Shown: positions 26,806-36,086 of the stretch, piece by piece
How positions within the stretch are numbered: position 1 is the first letter of the stretch
Layout of the letters: the number at the start of each line of letters is the position of its first letter
Source: Psychrobacter sp. P11F6
Lineage (GTDB): Bacteria; Pseudomonadota; Gammaproteobacteria; Pseudomonadales; Moraxellaceae
Length of the DNA: 64,000 nucleotides
Reading direction: 5' to 3'
Assembly: GCF_001435295.1 (NCBI RefSeq)
Contig: NZ_CM003594.1
Span: 1,860,001 to 1,924,000, forward strand
Notes under the pieces: generated by a model
Seen by the model: only the letters and a program-made list of their open reading frames with translations
Database searches by the model: none
What the model was told of the DNA's origin: nothing
Program-made: the position numbers and the translations under genes

Positions 26806-27954
26806 TTAATATAAATAGTCTCTTGCCTGCGCCATGGTAGTGAATGCTTTTACCACCATATCGCGGTCTATAGAATAGCCTTGCTCGCTAGAGGTATCGG
26901 CTGCTATCGCCCCATCCATGGAAGTACTAGGCAATTGCATGACTTTACGTAACCATGTGTACTGACGTTTTGCCAATTGTCTTGTCGCATATAATGCCTT
27001 ATTTTGCATTTGCTGACAAGCAAGTGCCTCGGTCGCACCATCAGATAAGCTTGATTGATCTGAAGACTGGAGTACTTCAAAAGCACTGTAAAATTGCGCT
27101 TTATCTAGATGCGGCTGTTCAGATACTGGGTGATCGATGTGTACTAGGTATTCTAGTACTTGTCGATAACCAACGCAGCGCATAGATGGTAGATTTGGTG
27201 TTAAAGGATAGCGCTCCAGCAGACCAATGACCTCAGTCACCAACCCGTCATTCCACATGATATCTAAACGTTGCTCGATACGTGTATGCAACCATGGACG
27301 ATCAGGCATGACTGTCAATGCGTGCCATTGCTGATTGGGATTATTTGCCAATGCCTGCTTGGGCTTTCGCTGCCAGTCACTTATAGGGATATCAGTTTGC
27401 AGATAAACTTCAACTGCTCGGGTGATGCGCTGAGTATCAGTCGCATTAAGGCGCTCATGGCTGATCGGATCTATCTCACCCAAATAGTCGTAAAGCGCAC
27501 TAATGCCTTTATCTTGCCGCCACTGCTCCACACGTGCGCGAACACTATCATCACTGTCAGGTACTGGAGATAGCCCGTCTAGCAGTGCCATGTAATACAT
27601 CATAGTACCGCCAACCAGCAACGGTATTTTACCATTCTCGTGACAGCTATCAATCAAACCGGCAACGTCATTCACAAATTCGGCGACGCTATAGCTCTGC
27701 ATAGGATCGATAATATCAACCAAATGATGTGGATAACGCGCCAACTCAATAGCGGTTGGTTTTGCCGTACCGATATTCATATCACGATAAATCAGCGCTG
27801 AATCTACTGAAATTAGCTCATAACGCCCTGTATCATATAACTCATAAGCCAGTGCAGTCTTGCCACTTGCTGTCGGCGCCATCAAACACACCACGCTATT
27901 ATCTGCTAAATTGGCGTTTAGGCGATAAGATGAGCTGTCAGATGAAAGTTGCAT
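26806..27954 (-). CDS. miaA: tRNA dimethylallyltransferase MiaA
   Basis: Transfers a dimethylallyl group to N6 of A37 in tRNAs reading UNN codons. Seen: P-loop CLMAPTASGKTALAYEL (about 23-39), SVDSALIYRDMNIGTAKP, HHLVDIIDPMQSYSVAEF, LVGGTMMYYMALLDGL and a C-terminal RQLAKRQYTWLRK. It is 382 residues, longer than the usual 310-320; the excess is an insert of acidic and polar residues around 285-310 (HPVSEQPHLDKAQFYSAFEV, LQSSDQSSL) and a C-terminal extension after the RQYTWLRK motif. Gene order mutL-miaA-hfq is classic; 92 nt follow mutL. Confidence 0.95.
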   Translation of the reverse strand: MQLSSDSSSYRLNANLADNSVVCLMAPTASGKTALAYELYDTGRYELISVDSALIYRDMNIGTAKPTAIELARYPHHLVDIIDPMQSYSVAEFVNDVAGLIDSCHENGKIPLLVGGTMMYYMALLDGLSPVPDSDDSVRARVEQWRQDKGISALYDYLGEIDPISHERLNATDTQRITRAVEVYLQTDIPISDWQRKPKQALANNPNQQWHALTVMPDRPWLHTRIEQRLDIMWNDGLVTEVIGLLERYPLTPNLPSMRCVGYRQVLEYLVHIDHPVSEQPHLDKAQFYSAFEVLQSSDQSSLSDGATEALACQQMQNKALYATRQLAKRQYTWLRKVMQLPSTSMDGAIAADTSSEQGYSIDRDMVVKAFTTMAQARDYLY

Positions 27955-28046
27955 AGGCTTGCCTTTATTAATGATATTAGTAGCAATAAATAACTTTGAT
28001 CGATGTCATTGCTAAAATTTGCTTATTATATTTTTTATCGTTATAG

Positions 28047-29888
28047 CTATCTTGACTCAGGCGCAGATAATAGCATCAATCTTGCTAATTGATTACCATC
28101 TATCGCTTTAATCGCATGCTGAGTCAGTAACGCGTCGATATCCGCCAAGAACACCATCAAGTCTTGCTTTGACATTTGCATACTCACGGCGGCAAGTTGC
28201 TGATTAATGTCATTTGCACTGTGCAACCATTGATCTTTTTTACCTGCCCTATTGCTAAGTAAACTTGACTCAAATAACGAGCACATCTTTGATTGCCAAT
28301 TCTCTGCACCGATCAATACACATTGGCTTTGATGATAAAACAATAACCAAGGCAGTGCTTTATTCTCAATATATGTCGTGCCAACAGATTCGGTTAATGC
28401 CTCATTTAAATGAGTAACAACATCTAGGCAATAAGGCAAAGATGTCGAATGTGTTGCGACATCGTTAGCGATATCTGTGGTGTTTTGACTTATTTTCTCA
28501 GAAATACTTGGTATGTTTAAGGTTTGAGGCGAATACCTATTTTCTGACAGCTGATAGGGTTGTTTGGGCGCTTTTACCTGATGGCTTTTGCTTGAATGAA
28601 TAGTCGTTGATGTGTTTGGCATTACAGTAGCGAATGCATTATCGATAGACAGATTGCTATCTACTATCTGACTATTACCTAGTATTTGAATAGCATTAGT
28701 ATTAGCAGAACTGATCGTCTCTGAAGTCACTACCGTCTTAAGTTTTGCCCGAATCGCATGGCTTACATGCGCCATAATATTATTAAGCGGACTTATTTTA
28801 ATACGCTGTTTAGATGGATGCACATTGATATTGAGCCACTGAGTGGGCAAGTCAAAATAAAGCGCATAGCCAATACCCACCAACTGAGCAGTTTGGGCAA
28901 GTTGGCGTAGCTGATTGCTTATCAATGCTTCTTTTACCAGTCTGCCATTCACATAGATTAACTTTGGTAAGGTATCCTGCGAATCAGTGATAGGCCATAA
29001 CCAACCATTAACGCTTGCTTGATCGCTAAAGCCATTATTAACATATTCTCTGGATGGTTGCATTAAACTGGTGAGGTCTATCGCTATTTCTAACGCCTTT
29101 TTGGTTAACGACAACCCAGTCGCTTGCTCAAGACGTGCCAATGGCAAAGGATTGACATTATTATTGCCATTAGCATTTGTAGAAACAGCACTTAAAGACT
29201 TTGAATTTGAAAGCCTTGTAGTTGAAGACATTGTACTTAAAGACATCACACTTGAAGAAAGTGACAAGCGTTTTTTATTATCATGAAAGAGCGTCAGTGC
29301 CACATCTGCTCGCGCCAAAGCCACTTCGCGCACAATCGTTTCGGTATGACCGAACTCCGTCGCAATAGATTTCAAATTGCCACGGCGTGCTGGTACGTTA
29401 AAATATAAATCTTTAACCGTAATGGTGGTACCACGATGATGCACAACTGGCATGAGCTTTGGCGCATCATCTAACACACCCGCGACTTGCAACTGGCGAC
29501 CGATGCCACTGTCATCATAGCTACTGGTTAAAGTCAGCCGAGATACTGCCGCCGTCGCCGCCAACGCCTCCCCGCGAAAACCCAACGTCGTAATACCGTG
29601 TAAGTTAGCGACATCCGCGACTTTGCTAGTCGCATGACGGGTAATTGCCATGACCATATCATCGGGATGAATACCCACGCCATTGTCGACCACTTCAATC
29701 ATACCCATGCCGCCTTGAGTAATATGTATCTCAATATTGGTCGCACCAGCATCAATGGCGTTTTCTAGCAGCTCTTTTACTACAGCTGCTGGGCGTGTCA
29801 CTACCTCACCCGCTGCCAATTGATTGATGAGCAGCGGCGATAGTTTTTTGATGCGAGTATAAGAATGATTGTCTGGCATTTGCGGCAT
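28047..29888 (-). CDS. mutL: DNA mismatch repair protein MutL
   Basis: GHKL-type ATPase coordinating MutS with downstream strand excision. N-terminal motifs are intact: ELLENAIDAGAT (Mg/ATP Asn and Asp), DNGVGI, TSKVADVANL and GFRGEALAATAAVS. The ribosomal S5-like domain follows; the linker (about 405-470) is poorly conserved and Ser/Thr-rich; the C-terminal dimerisation domain ends in RLMLLSAPESR and lacks an endonuclease DQHA motif as in E. coli type MutL. Its 613 residues match the family. A second ATG three codons in is possible. Preceded by tsaE and followed by miaA. Confidence 0.96.
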   Translation of the reverse strand: MPQMPDNHSYTRIKKLSPLLINQLAAGEVVTRPAAVVKELLENAIDAGATNIEIHITQGGMGMIEVVDNGVGIHPDDMVMAITRHATSKVADVANLHGITTLGFRGEALAATAAVSRLTLTSSYDDSGIGRQLQVAGVLDDAPKLMPVVHHRGTTITVKDLYFNVPARRGNLKSIATEFGHTETIVREVALARADVALTLFHDNKKRLSLSSSVMSLSTMSSTTRLSNSKSLSAVSTNANGNNNVNPLPLARLEQATGLSLTKKALEIAIDLTSLMQPSREYVNNGFSDQASVNGWLWPITDSQDTLPKLIYVNGRLVKEALISNQLRQLAQTAQLVGIGYALYFDLPTQWLNINVHPSKQRIKISPLNNIMAHVSHAIRAKLKTVVTSETISSANTNAIQILGNSQIVDSNLSIDNAFATVMPNTSTTIHSSKSHQVKAPKQPYQLSENRYSPQTLNIPSISEKISQNTTDIANDVATHSTSLPYCLDVVTHLNEALTESVGTTYIENKALPWLLFYHQSQCVLIGAENWQSKMCSLFESSLLSNRAGKKDQWLHSANDINQQLAAVSMQMSKQDLMVFLADIDALLTQHAIKAIDGNQLARLMLLSAPESR

Positions 29889-29978
29889 TAAGAGGTATCG
29901 TTGTTTTACGTGATGATAAGTAGTACTGCTAGATATTGATGACTTATATTAAGGTCTGTTAAATATTCAAATGTATAA

Positions 29979-30503
29979 TTAAATCTTAATAGAGGATAAA
30001 TCCAAGCCTTGCGCTTGCCCAGCCTTCGATAGCCGCAGCTCAACTTGACGAGACTCATTATCCTTATCAGTGCTAGTAGCTTGCGTCATATCAATAAACA
30101 AGGTGGGCGGCGGTAAATAGCTGTCCGCACGGCTTGCCCATTCGATGACAACCAACGCATTTGGCTCATCCAAATACTCATCAAAACCGATAAAAGACAG
30201 CTCTTCTGGGTCTTGCAGACGATACAAATCCGCGTGGTAAACTGGCTTGATTGAGCCATCTTTTTGCTCGATGCTATAAGGCTCAACCAAGGTATAAGTC
30301 GGGCTTTTGACGGCACCTGCATGCCCGAGCGCCTGCAACCAATAGCGAGTCAGAGTCGTTTTACCTGCCCCTAAATCACCTGCCAACCAGACACTACCTG
30401 TCAAGGGTAAAGCTGCCAATTGCGCAGCCAAACGTTGAGTATCAGCTTCTGTATACAGTGTCAGCGTCTTAGTGTTTTTGTCCTCTGTTGTACTATTAGG
30501 CAT
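29979..30503 (-). CDS. tsaE: tRNA t6A biosynthesis ATPase TsaE
   Basis: ATPase of the TsaBDE complex making N6-threonylcarbamoyl-adenosine at tRNA position 37. Walker A is VWLAGDLGAGKTTLTRYWLQALG (about 38-60), then VKSPTYTLVEPY, VYHADLYRLQDPEEL and ALVVIEWASRA, all typical. Its 174 residues match the family (about 150) with a slightly long C-terminus. The start overlaps the end of the QueD-like gene by 8 nt, and mutL follows after 90 nt, so a queD-tsaE-mutL-miaA transcript is plausible. Confidence 0.94.
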   Translation of the reverse strand: MPNSTTEDKNTKTLTLYTEADTQRLAAQLAALPLTGSVWLAGDLGAGKTTLTRYWLQALGHAGAVKSPTYTLVEPYSIEQKDGSIKPVYHADLYRLQDPEELSFIGFDEYLDEPNALVVIEWASRADSYLPPPTLFIDMTQATSTDKDNESRQVELRLSKAGQAQGLDLSSIKI

Positions 30504-31119
30504 CGGGCTTACCTGCCTGCACTTGCGTCTGTACCTGCATCGTCACCGTTGGGTTGATAAAGCTTTCAGCGCGGATCAATTTGGCATATAGCTCAGGGTC
30601 GTGCCACTCGGCACTGACTTGATCGCTAAACTCAAACGCTTCTAGATGAAGCTTACCCATTTGCTCATTCGCCACATCATCAGCAAAGCACTGCGCGTAA
30701 CCGGTAGCGGTTTCGTGTGCAATCACCGAGTAAACGCTGACATCAGATTCACCGTTTTGCATTTGGGTTTGTTTTAAAATTTCTTGCGCCCAAAAGAATA
30801 TCACGCGTGAAAACTGCTCTGCCGATGGCGATACTGGCAAGCTTATCCAGCGCGCACTGAATTTTTTACAGGCAGCGACATACTCAGGGTCGTCTTTATT
30901 CCAAAAACAAATCGCATGATCAAAGCTATCGATAATGTCCTTGATAGACGATTTTAATAAGCCAAAATCATAGACCATTTGTCCGTGATCCAAGCGCTTA
31001 GCCTCAAGAATCAGTTCAATCTGATAACTATGACCATGGATAGAGTGTTTGCAGCGCTCAGAGCTACAATTACGCACAATATGTGCATTTTCAAATTTAA
31101 AAAGTTTACGGATACGCAT
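30496..31119 (-). CDS. queD: 6-carboxytetrahydropterin synthase (QueD-like), long form
   Basis: Member of the 6-pyruvoyl-tetrahydropterin synthase/QueD family, which makes 6-carboxytetrahydropterin for queuosine synthesis. The zinc ligands His13 (ENAH) and His28/His30 (SIHGHSY) and nearby Cys residues (NCSSERC) are present, as are the later FDHAI His and HETATGYA Glu. It is 207 residues versus about 120 for E. coli QueD; the extra length is an internal insertion (NKDDPEYVAACKKFSARWI) and a C-terminal extension. The frame may open at a TTG at 31128, but the ATG at 31117-31119 begins MRIRKLFKFENAH as expected. It overlaps tsaE by 8 nt. Confidence 0.85.
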   Translation of the reverse strand: MRIRKLFKFENAHIVRNCSSERCKHSIHGHSYQIELILEAKRLDHGQMVYDFGLLKSSIKDIIDSFDHAICFWNKDDPEYVAACKKFSARWISLPVSPSAEQFSRVIFFWAQEILKQTQMQNGESDVSVYSVIAHETATGYAQCFADDVANEQMGKLHLEAFEFSDQVSAEWHDPELYAKLIRAESFINPTVTMQVQTQVQAGKPDA

Positions 31120-31515
31120 AACAATCAACCAAAACAGTAAGCATTTTTATGCTAAATATGAATATTATAAAAGTTTGCCGCTACGACTTATCGGCTTGTG
31201 GCTTATTATAGCAAATCGTGATGACTCCGTAAGTAAGCACTTATTAATAGCAGTATTGACTAAATAAATTCATGGCATCGAAAATCTACTTATAAAATTC
31301 ATTTATCAAACAAATTTTTAGAAGGAGCATCATACAAGGGATGGATACAGGATTGACTCAAATCGTAGGTGAATTGTGCTAGCGCTATCTATTCCGAGAC
31401 CTTAAGCATATACTCATTGCAGTACGCACTATTTGCGTCATCAGCATTAATCTAACCTTTCAGCTATTTACACCGGCTTAAAAGGTATTACGGCTTATCT
31501 CAAGAGGAAAAAACC
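31120..31515. other. Intergenic promoter region
   Basis: About 396 bp between the divergent QueD-like gene and the small Lys-rich gene. No further gene, repeat or convincing promoter was seen; an AAGAGGAAA ribosome site lies at its right end. Confidence 0.35.
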
Positions 31516-31638
31516 ATGAGTAAAGGTCAAGACAGTAAAAAGAACGTAAAAAAGAAACCGCTATTAACGGCAAAAGAGAAAAAAGCTGCCAAACAATCTA
31601 AGAAAGACGACAACGGCAGTATCTTAGGTAAACATTAA
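31516..31638 (+). CDS. Lys-rich small protein, 40 residues
   Basis: A short gene at ATG 31516 with a strong AGAGGAAAAAACC ribosome site and a terminator soon after its stop. The product begins MSKGQDSKKNVKKKPLLTAK and ends DDNGSILGKH; 13 of its 40 residues are Lys, so it is strongly basic, with a short acidic tail and no hydrophobic segment. It is probably soluble and could bind nucleic acid or ribosomes, but that is inference from charge only. The ribosome site, codon frame and following terminator make it a good gene candidate although it is too short for ordinary gene-finding cut-offs. Confidence 0.65.
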   Translation: MSKGQDSKKNVKKKPLLTAKEKKAAKQSKKDDNGSILGKH

Positions 31639-31668
31639 TATTTAGTGCATCATTGTGTCACTTAAATC

Positions 31669-31707
31669 TATGCCAATCGAACCTCACGGTTTGATTGGCA
31701 TTTTTTA
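31669..31707 (+). terminator. Rho-independent terminator
   Basis: Stem ATGCCAATCGAACC / GGTTTGATTGGCAT (one mismatch) with a four-base loop and a TTTTTT run, 30 nt after the small Lys-rich gene; it also faces the end of the convergent membrane-protein gene. Confidence 0.8.
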
Positions 31708-31727
31708 TGCTAGGTGCGGTCTTTATG

Positions 31728-32066
31728 CTAAGCACCGCGCGGCGCAAACATAATAATTGCCATGCCTAATAACGCAACCGCAGAACCTACTATATCCCAC
31801 GTGGTCGGCCTGATACCATTCACCGTCCACAACCATAAAATAGCCATCGAAATATACACGCCGCCATAAGCCGCGTAGACTCTACCAGCTGCGGCAGGAT
31901 GTAAAGACAACAGCCAAACGAAAGCGACCAAACTTAGTACGCCAGGGACAAGCAGCCAAATAGACTTACCTTCTCGCAACCATAGATAAGGCAAATAGCA
32001 GCCCGCAATCTCTGCTAATGCGGTCAGCGCAAACAGTCCAACGGTTTTTAATTCAGTCAAAACCAT
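31728..32066 (-). CDS. YnfA/UPF0060 family membrane protein
   Basis: A 112-residue integral membrane protein with four predicted helices and the family signatures [36 protein letters not shown], and the closing [17 protein letters not shown]. The YnfA family is distantly related to the SMR transporters; a multidrug export role has been suggested for some members, not established here. It starts 6 nt after the phzF-like gene stops, so the two are co-transcribed. It converges with the small Lys-rich gene. Confidence 0.9.
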   Translation of the reverse strand: MVLTELKTVGLFALTALAEIAGCYLPYLWLREGKSIWLLVPGVLSLVAFVWLLSLHPAAAGRVYAAYGGVYISMAILWLWTVNGIRPTTWDIVGSAVALLGMAIIMFAPRGA

Positions 32067-32072
32067 CTACTC

Positions 32073-32879
32073 CTAAACGGTGATAAATCCTGTCATATAC
32101 TGTACGGCATTACCAGAAATCATTACTCTGTCACCTGCGACCACACAGTCTAGAACCCCGCCGCGACGTGATGCTTGATAAGCGACCAAGTGATTTTTAC
32201 CCAAACACTCAGCCCATAATGGTGCAAGCCCTGTATGAGCTGAACCCGTCACTGGGTCTTCATCGCCACCATTGGCTGGCCAAAAATAACGTGAAATAAA
32301 ATCATAGTTTTTGTAGTCAGCAGACATAGCCTGACAAGTCACCACCACATCTAAAGGCGCAAGCTGTTTTAGCTGCTCGTTATCACGCGCTACTGTTAAT
32401 ACTTCGGACTCAGCATTACAAATCACAAAATAGGCTTGAGTATTTTTATAGACTGCAACGGGTGCAATAGATAGTCCTGCAAGCAAGCTATCAGGGATAT
32501 TGTCAACTTTCTCAGGCTTAGTATTAGGAAAATCCATTTGTATCTTGCCATCGTCTGTTTGCACAATGGTCAATATACCAACCGCTTTGGCTGAAAATTT
32601 AATACAGTCTAAATGAGGGTTTTTGTTAAATAACACAAAGGCTGACGCTAGCGTTGCATGTCCGCAAAATGCAATCTCAGTAAAGGGAGAAAACCAGCGG
32701 ATATGATAAATGCCTTTATCATCAAGAACCATAAAAGCTGTCTCGGATAAGTTGTTTTCAAAAGCAATAGACTGCATCAAATCATCAGTGAGCCAGTTAT
32801 CAGTGATAACGACTGCCGCTGAATTGCCTTTAAAAACGGTATCCGTAAAAGCATCAACGACATTTATTTCTAGTTGCAT
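32073..32879 (-). CDS. PhzF family isomerase-like protein
   Basis: A 268-residue member of the PhzF/diaminopimelate-epimerase-like fold. Seen: FKGNSAAVV near residue 18, the catalytic Glu in NNLSETAFMV, the EIAFCGHATLASAFVL motif and the second-domain ISRYFWPANGGDEDPVTGSAHTGLAPLWAECLG. Such proteins are widespread isomerases whose substrates are mostly unknown, so no phenazine role should be inferred: no other phz genes are present. Upstream gene of a pair with the YnfA-like gene (6-nt gap). A cupin gene lies 73 nt further upstream on the same strand. Confidence 0.9.
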   Translation of the reverse strand: MQLEINVVDAFTDTVFKGNSAAVVITDNWLTDDLMQSIAFENNLSETAFMVLDDKGIYHIRWFSPFTEIAFCGHATLASAFVLFNKNPHLDCIKFSAKAVGILTIVQTDDGKIQMDFPNTKPEKVDNIPDSLLAGLSIAPVAVYKNTQAYFVICNAESEVLTVARDNEQLKQLAPLDVVVTCQAMSADYKNYDFISRYFWPANGGDEDPVTGSAHTGLAPLWAECLGKNHLVAYQASRRGGVLDCVVAGDRVMISGNAVQYMTGFITV

Positions 32880-32952
32880 TTTATGTTCTCGCTTTATTTT
32901 TATAGATCTATGGTTTTATAGCTTTATGAATTTTATGGTGTTACTGGCAATA

Positions 32953-33282
32953 TCAATCAACAATAAATAGCTTAGCGCCTATCTTCGTTGACGAACGATG
33001 TGCAATCGTATTGTCCGCCACTTGATAAGTCATACCCGCTGTTAAGGTAAAATTACGACCATCTTTTAGTTCGGTGTTCAGCTCGCCCTCAACACAGAAT
33101 AAAATATGTCCTTTATCGCACCAGTGATCGGCAAGGTAGCCTGCGGAGTACTCAACCATATGTACATTGATATTGTTGAATTCGCAAGTCTTCCAATACC
33201 CCGTGCCCGTTTCACCTTTGTTTTCTACCGCTTCCACTGTCGTCCAATCGGTAATAGCAAAAGGTATATTTTTCATTTCCAT
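32953..33282 (-). CDS. Small cupin-fold protein with DHWC motif
   Basis: A 109-residue single-domain cupin. The motif LADHWCDKGHILFCVEGELNTELKDGR (about 51-77) carries the His/Cys residues that mark the so-called DHCW-motif cupins, and HRSS near the C-terminus is the second metal-site-like His. The protein starts MEMKNIPFAITDW. Family function is unknown; metal binding is likely from the His and Glu arrangement. GGAGATGACGTT precedes the ATG. The gene begins 61 nt before the methyltransferase-like gene on the same strand. Confidence 0.85.
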   Translation of the reverse strand: MEMKNIPFAITDWTTVEAVENKGETGTGYWKTCEFNNINVHMVEYSAGYLADHWCDKGHILFCVEGELNTELKDGRNFTLTAGMTYQVADNTIAHRSSTKIGAKLFIVD

Positions 33283-33343
33283 AACGTCATCTCCCTGATT
33301 TTATTGTTCATTCATCTATCATAAAATCTTTACTTACTATACC

Positions 33344-33805
33344 TCAAATCCAGCGCCGCACTTTATTTAGATAATCCTGATAAGTTTTGCCAAATTTCTG
33401 TGCCATCATCCGCTCTTCTGGCTGGATTTGAAAGCGCGTTATATAAAGTATAAAAATGGGCAATAGTACAAACGCCAGAAAGTGAGAAAGATAGAACGCC
33501 CAGCCTAATAATATAAGCACCAAACCCACATACATCGGATTGCGGCTATACTGATATATACCACTGGTCACTAAACTAGAGACCTGCTCTAACGCTTGCG
33601 GATTGGGCGTGGTCTGAGCGATTCTAAATTGAGTCACACCCATGATACCTAAGCTCAGACCCATCACACCCAAACCCACTGCCAGTGCAGTTGAGCCGTT
33701 GAGTGAGAACGTCAAAGCAGGAACCATTTTAGAGACACCATACATAGCAGCGGCGGTAACAATCACTTGGGCGACTGGAGGGACTTTAAGTGCTAGAGCG
33801 TTCAT
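33344..33805 (-). CDS. Isoprenylcysteine carboxyl methyltransferase (ICMT)/PEMT-like membrane protein
   Basis: A 153-residue integral membrane protein with four or five helices and the SAM-binding signature YSRNPMYVGLVLILLGWA and EERMMAQKFGKTYQDYLNKVRRW typical of the ICMT/phospholipid methyltransferase superfamily. The family methylates lipid or protein substrates in membranes; bacterial substrates are mostly unknown. It is divergent from htpX and followed on the same strand by the cupin, phzF-like and YnfA-like genes. Confidence 0.85.
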   Translation of the reverse strand: MNALALKVPPVAQVIVTAAAMYGVSKMVPALTFSLNGSTALAVGLGVMGLSLGIMGVTQFRIAQTTPNPQALEQVSSLVTSGIYQYSRNPMYVGLVLILLGWAFYLSHFLAFVLLPIFILYITRFQIQPEERMMAQKFGKTYQDYLNKVRRWI

Positions 33806-34131
33806 GATTAGACCTCATAGAGCGTTAAATGAAAAACCTCAACAGTGAGTGCTCATTATACCTGCTCACTATTTTCGTTTTAATTTTTACTTTTGGCTCT
33901 TTACTATTTAAACCGTAAAAAAAACAATTGTTTTCACCTTTTAGATGTCGCTATCCTTTATTTTTATTCTTTGCTCGCTAACCATATCACTGTATTTATA
34001 CGGTTAACTGGGATTGTTATTTATCAAAATAACGCCATTTATGTAAAGTAAAAACATATATAAAAATATAATACCTCATATAGTATTATGTCTTAAAGTT
34101 GTATTTAAATTTAAATGAGGAAACTGGCATC
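33806..34131. other. Divergent promoter region
   Basis: 326 bp, very AT-rich, between the ICMT-like gene and htpX. No gene. TGAGGA lies about 11 nt before the htpX start. Confidence 0.3.
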
Positions 34132-35046
34132 ATGATGCGTATCGGATTGTTCTTATTAACCAACTTAGCGGTGATTGTGGTATTTAGCATCGTGTTTGGT
34201 ATTTTATCCAGATTTTTTGGAATTGGTGGCGTACATGGTGCAGGCGGGCTAAATTACACTAGCCTTGCCATTATGTGCGGCGTATACGGCATGGTTGGTT
34301 CGATGGTATCACTATTTATCTCGAAATGGATGGCCAAAAGATCAACGGGGACGGTGGTTATTGAAACGCCAAGCAATGCCACTGAAAAATGGCTGGTAGA
34401 TACGGTGGCTAGACAAGCGCGAGCGGTAAATATTGGCATGCCAGAAGTAGGAATTTTTAATAATTCTCAGCCAAACGCGTTTGCCACAGGCTGGAATAAA
34501 AACAAAGCGTTAGTCGCTGTTTCATCTGGCTTACTGCAAAGCATGACACCCGATGAAGTAGAAGCGGTATTGGCGCATGAAATTGGTCACGTGGCAAACG
34601 GTGATATGGTCACGCTGGCGCTCATCCAAGGGGTGGTAAACGCCTTTGTGATGTTCTTTGCTCGTATTATTGGTAGCTTCGTCGATCGGACGGTGTTTAA
34701 AAACACCAGTGATAGCCCAGGTATTGGTTACTTTATCACGAGTATTGTGATGGATATTTTACTTGGATTTTTGGCGTCTGCCATCGTAATGTGGTTCTCG
34801 CGTCTACGCGAATTCCGTGCGGATCAGATGGGTGCAAAGCTCGCCAGCCGCGAAAAAATGATTAGTGCGCTTGATGCTTTACGTCCTTCTGAGCAGCGTC
34901 CAGATCACATGCCTGAGAGCATGAAAGCGTTTGCTATTTCATCAGGACAATCTACAGGCTTTAGTATCGCGAACCTCTTTCGCTCACATCCGACGCTTGA
35001 TGACCGTATTGCGGCTTTGAGAAATTATAACCCTAGTGAGGGGTGA
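34132..35046 (+). CDS. htpX: Membrane zinc metalloprotease HtpX
   Basis: Heat-shock-inducible M48 protease that degrades misfolded inner-membrane proteins with FtsH. The zinc motif HEIGH is in [15 protein letters not shown] and the third ligand Glu in [13 protein letters not shown]; four membrane helices flank the catalytic part. The ATG at 34132 (with a second ATG next to it) is chosen; a TTG 33 nt upstream opens the same frame but gives a non-family N-terminus. The 304 residues fit E. coli HtpX (293). Confidence 0.96.
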   Translation: MMRIGLFLLTNLAVIVVFSIVFGILSRFFGIGGVHGAGGLNYTSLAIMCGVYGMVGSMVSLFISKWMAKRSTGTVVIETPSNATEKWLVDTVARQARAVNIGMPEVGIFNNSQPNAFATGWNKNKALVAVSSGLLQSMTPDEVEAVLAHEIGHVANGDMVTLALIQGVVNAFVMFFARIIGSFVDRTVFKNTSDSPGIGYFITSIVMDILLGFLASAIVMWFSRLREFRADQMGAKLASREKMISALDALRPSEQRPDHMPESMKAFAISSGQSTGFSIANLFRSHPTLDDRIAALRNYNPSEG

Positions 35047-35244
35047 TAGAAAACTCTGGAAATGCTAAGGGCATAATTTGTAGATTGAATTGACCGTCTA
35101 TGGATTATGCCTTAGTATCGGTCAACACAATAAAAATTACCGTTTAGAAAATATAGATATTATTTAGCTGAGAAAATTAAGTAATGCGTAGAATTCAATT
35201 TCTTAGATACTTAAATTAGTTCTAACTAATCTTTATTATACATG

Positions 35245-35793
35245 CTAACTCCAATCAACTCTAATTGTACTGTCTATCTTATTTTTATATTTTGGCTCAA
35301 TGTAGATAGGTAAATACTCTTCTCCTATCTCTTTAGCGATAGCATATCTATGATGTCCACCTTGTAATATGATTCCATTTTCAATATGAGGCTTTAATAT
35401 AGGTGGAGATATAGGTCTTTGTTCAGATAAATAGACAATTAAATATGCCAAGCTACTTTTACACCCTACCTTCCAAAGCTCACCTTCATCCCTACGGCTA
35501 AAATGACATAGTTTTTTATCAAGGGCATCTAACTTAACTTTCCCTAATATAAAACCTTTTGGATAATGAGTTCTAAAACTTAATTCATTTTCACCATCTA
35601 AAGAAAAGCGCTGACCCTCTTTTGATATATCCCAGTTAAATGTAATGGGCGGCCAAAGTGAAGAATCTGTATCGATATACTGATTTGCCTGACTTGATAA
35701 TTTTAAACGTAGTATTTTATTGGCACGATAGCTTTCTAAAGTTTCGCCTGAGTTATCGGCAAGAATCTGATCCATAATCCCATCCATATCCAT
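35245..35793 (-). CDS. Hypothetical protein with ParB-like motif, AT-rich orphan
   Basis: A 182-residue cytoplasmic protein. The C-terminal segment GIILQGGHHRYAIAKEIGEEYLPIYIEPKYK (about 137-167) resembles the ParB/sulfiredoxin-type DGxHRxxAxxxxG motif, with GGHHRY in place of DGxHRL. The rest has no motif I recognise. Codon use is more AT-rich (many ATA, TTA and AAT codons) than its neighbours, and no partner gene lies next to it, so horizontal acquisition is plausible. Function unknown; ParB-like folds occur in partition proteins, nucleases and toxin or defence systems, and none of these is supported here. Confidence 0.55.
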   Translation of the reverse strand: MDMDGIMDQILADNSGETLESYRANKILRLKLSSQANQYIDTDSSLWPPITFNWDISKEGQRFSLDGENELSFRTHYPKGFILGKVKLDALDKKLCHFSRRDEGELWKVGCKSSLAYLIVYLSEQRPISPPILKPHIENGIILQGGHHRYAIAKEIGEEYLPIYIEPKYKNKIDSTIRVDWS

Positions 35794-36086
35794 CCTATTT
35801 TTTTCCTTATCAAACTTAGCGACGTAGGATGCGCCCAGCGCACCGATAAAACTTGCTCAAACCACGATAGATAGTAGCAAGAACGCAATGTCACCGCTAG
35901 CCCTGACTGTAGCGGCTATCCTGCCATAACTGCTAGGTTGAAAAGGCTTGGCGGGTCAGGGTGTCGCGATAGCAGCAACCTGTCCTGCCAATAGCCGCTG
36001 CCTTAGCAGAAATGGCAGATAATAGCGGATGGCAGGATTGGCTCCCCTACCTACTCGTAAATTTAACGTAAAAACTCAGACATAAA
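35794..36086. repeat. Non-coding block of repeated dyads
   Basis: About 290 bp with no gene. It contains AGCGGCTATCCTGCCA (35911-35926), TCCTGCCAATAGCCGCT (35983-35999) and AGCGGATGGCAGGA (36024-36037), which are inverted or direct repeats of one another, plus CCCTGAC (35901-35907) and GTCAGGG (35955-35961), and a hairpin GGATGCGC ... GCGCACC (35827-35844). It looks like accumulated palindromic repeats or a structured RNA; which is undecided. More GC-rich than the surrounding intergenic DNA. Confidence 0.45.

Noticed and set aside
30496..31119. Possible GTP cyclohydrolase or folate enzyme instead of QueD
   Set aside because: The HGHSY and ENAH motifs fit the PTPS/QueD fold; only substrate naming remains uncertain.
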